The translations under genes were made by a program, and so were the position numbers. Below the pieces are notes generated by a model that ran no database searches, was not told the DNA's origin, and saw only the letters and a list, made by a program, of their open reading frames with translations. DNA of 64,000 bases from an uncultured Prochlorococcus sp. (lineage in GTDB: Bacteria > Cyanobacteriota > Cyanobacteriia > PCC-6307 > Cyanobiaceae): positions 40,339-104,338 of the forward strand of contig CACKJM010000004.1 in the NCBI GenBank assembly GCA_902600475.1. The letters are read 5' to 3'. Positions within the stretch are counted from its first letter, which is position 1. Every line of letters begins with the position of its first letter. Shown in pieces: positions 62,986 to 64,000 of the stretch.

Positions 62986-63999
62986 TTAACGTTTTGAGTT
63001 AAGCATTAAATTAAAAATAACTTTATGTCTTTCTAACCAATTTTTTATATCAAATTTCTCTGATGCTCTTGTTCTTGCTGCTTCTGACATAGATTTATTA
63101 TTATTCATTATTTTAATCATTCCTTCAACTATATCTTTGGTTCTTGGGGTTTCGATTGTATCCCAGTTTGAATTTACTTCTAGACTAACCCCAGATTTAT
63201 TGTCAACTAATTCAGGAATACCTCCGCTATCAGAATAAAGAACTGGAAGTCCGCATGACATGGCTTCAAGTACTGCAGTTGGACAATTGTCTTGATAAGT
63301 CAAGGTAATGTATGCATCAGCTAATGAATAAATTTTGGGCGCTTCAAATTGATTAAATTTTCCAATAAATTTTATTTTGTCTTGTAATTTCATTTCATAT
63401 GTTTTATGTTCTAAGAAATCTTTATCATCAATATTTCCAGCAATAATCAGGTTGATTTTTTTATAAAAATTATTTAATTCTTTAAATGCTTTTATTACTG
63501 ATATTATTCTATAGTTGTTTTCTTTATTAATATTTCCACTAATTAAAAACGTGAATAATTTTTTGTTTTTAAATTCTGGTACAAACAAATTTGTATCAAC
63601 TGAATTATAAAGGATCTCACCCTTGCCAGTCCTTCTTCCAAGAAATTTATCTGAAGCTTTTTTACAAAAGTTTGATTGCCAAATTACATAATCAGCAAGA
63701 TGATAACCATAAGCCATAGATTGATTCCTTGAGAAATAATCCCCTTTAAACCAAGACTTATAATAAACCCCATTTTGATTAAGGATAATTGGAATATTTC
63801 TTTTTTTTAATAACTTAAAAGATCTTTTCGAAAGATATGAATTATTTGATAGAAGATATATAAGATTGAAATTATTACGATATTCAGGAAATTCAAGTCT
63901 TAATTTCTGAACTTTTACAAGAGGACCTCCTATATCACCACTTCTAGAACCTCCGTAAAATACTCTTAACTTAAAATTTTTACTATCTTTTTGATTCAA
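62986..63999 (-). CDS. Family 4 glycosyltransferase (possibly continues past the window end)
   Basis: The frame runs to the last bases of the window and starts at a TTG at 63999, so the true start may be outside. The 337 residues have the GT4 C-terminal domain: FLISGNINKENNYRII, IAGNIDDKDFLEH, FIGKFNQFEAPKIYSLADAY, and TAVLEAMSCGLPVLYSDSGG with the E-x7-E motif. The N-terminal domain includes RVFYGGSRSGDIGGPLVKV, which is close to a usual GT4 start, so the gene is probably nearly complete. It converges on the preceding GT4 gene with a 156-base AT-rich gap between them. Confidence 0.8.
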   Translation of the reverse strand: MNQKDSKNFKLRVFYGGSRSGDIGGPLVKVQKLRLEFPEYRNNFNLIYLLSNNSYLSKRSFKLLKKRNIPIILNQNGVYYKSWFKGDYFSRNQSMAYGYHLADYVIWQSNFCKKASDKFLGRRTGKGEILYNSVDTNLFVPEFKNKKLFTFLISGNINKENNYRIISVIKAFKELNNFYKKINLIIAGNIDDKDFLEHKTYEMKLQDKIKFIGKFNQFEAPKIYSLADAYITLTYQDNCPTAVLEAMSCGLPVLYSDSGGIPELVDNKSGVSLEVNSNWDTIETPRTKDIVEGMIKIMNNNKSMSEAARTRASEKFDIKNWLERHKVIFNLMLNSKR

Positions 64000-64000
64000 A

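Noticed and set aside
1..64000. CRISPR array, rRNA, integrase or transposase
   Set aside because: I saw no regularly spaced direct repeats, no rRNA sequence, and no recombinase motif in any frame with a real protein pattern.

Overview
This window is almost certainly from a Prochlorococcus genome (AT-rich, high-light type) or a very close marine picocyanobacterium. The evidence is the very high A+T content, small intergenic gaps, TTG and GTG starts, and core proteins of marine-cyanobacterial type: NAD kinase, fused CobL, a DUF3122-like protein, FtsH and LexA. There is no rRNA, CRISPR array, transposase or integrase. One intact tRNA is present, tRNA-Ala(GGC) on the minus strand at 13793-13865.

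Positions 1-8436 are ordinary core genome: the end of pheS, then nadK, cobL (minus), two small conserved genes, ribD, ftsH, argF and lexA. Two LexA-type operator half-overlapping the leader sit directly before the lexA ATG. A Wzz-like chain-length protein (8619-10388) and an SdhA-like flavoprotein (10414-12168) follow.

A genomic-island boundary begins at about 12.3 kb. A decayed copy of the 3' part of tRNA-Ala (12365-12410) and the intact tRNA-Ala (13793-13865) bracket one gene, a PLP-dependent sugar dehydratase-like protein. This is the geometry left by insertion at a tRNA 3' end. From there to the window end, about 50 kb is surface-polysaccharide biosynthesis with frequent strand switches and several gene wrecks: a flavoprotein pseudogene at 20230-21412, a methyltransferase tail at 39500-39685, and a possible membrane-protein tail at 20005-20202.

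Within the island I see several modules. (a) 14345-20019: methyltransferases, an SDR, a GT-C-like membrane protein and a GT2. (b) 21587-31437: a tightly packed plus-strand cluster with split transketolase, two 2-oxoglutarate/Fe(II) oxygenase-like proteins, HAD, APH-like kinase, RmlD-like SDR, cupin, radical SAM/SPASM, UGM-like flavoprotein, a LIC12192-like small protein and an MTA/SAH-type nucleosidase. It resembles what has been called a sporadic carbohydrate cluster; its product is unknown, and it is the best candidate for an undescribed system here. (c) 31450-36676: sugar-nucleotide SDRs, a zinc-type dehydrogenase, a methyltransferase and a GT2. (d) 36866-39460: HisH/HisF-like/WbpG-like sugar amidation, followed by an ABC exporter. 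(e) 43066-51617: heptose-type genes (GmhA, a domain-reversed HldE, GmhB-like, HddC-like) mixed with hexuronate genes, LhgO-like oxidase and AsnB. (f) 53736-58488: a minus-strand operon built on a CofD/YvcK-like protein. (g) 58666-63999: CDP-glucose genes rfbF and rfbG, an EpsG/Wzy-like polymerase and two GT4 enzymes.

Together the Wzz-like protein, the Wzy-like polymerase, the exporter, about six glycosyltransferases and many sugar-nucleotide enzymes point to strain-specific O-antigen or capsule production. Functions of individual island enzymes are family-level calls; substrates are inference.
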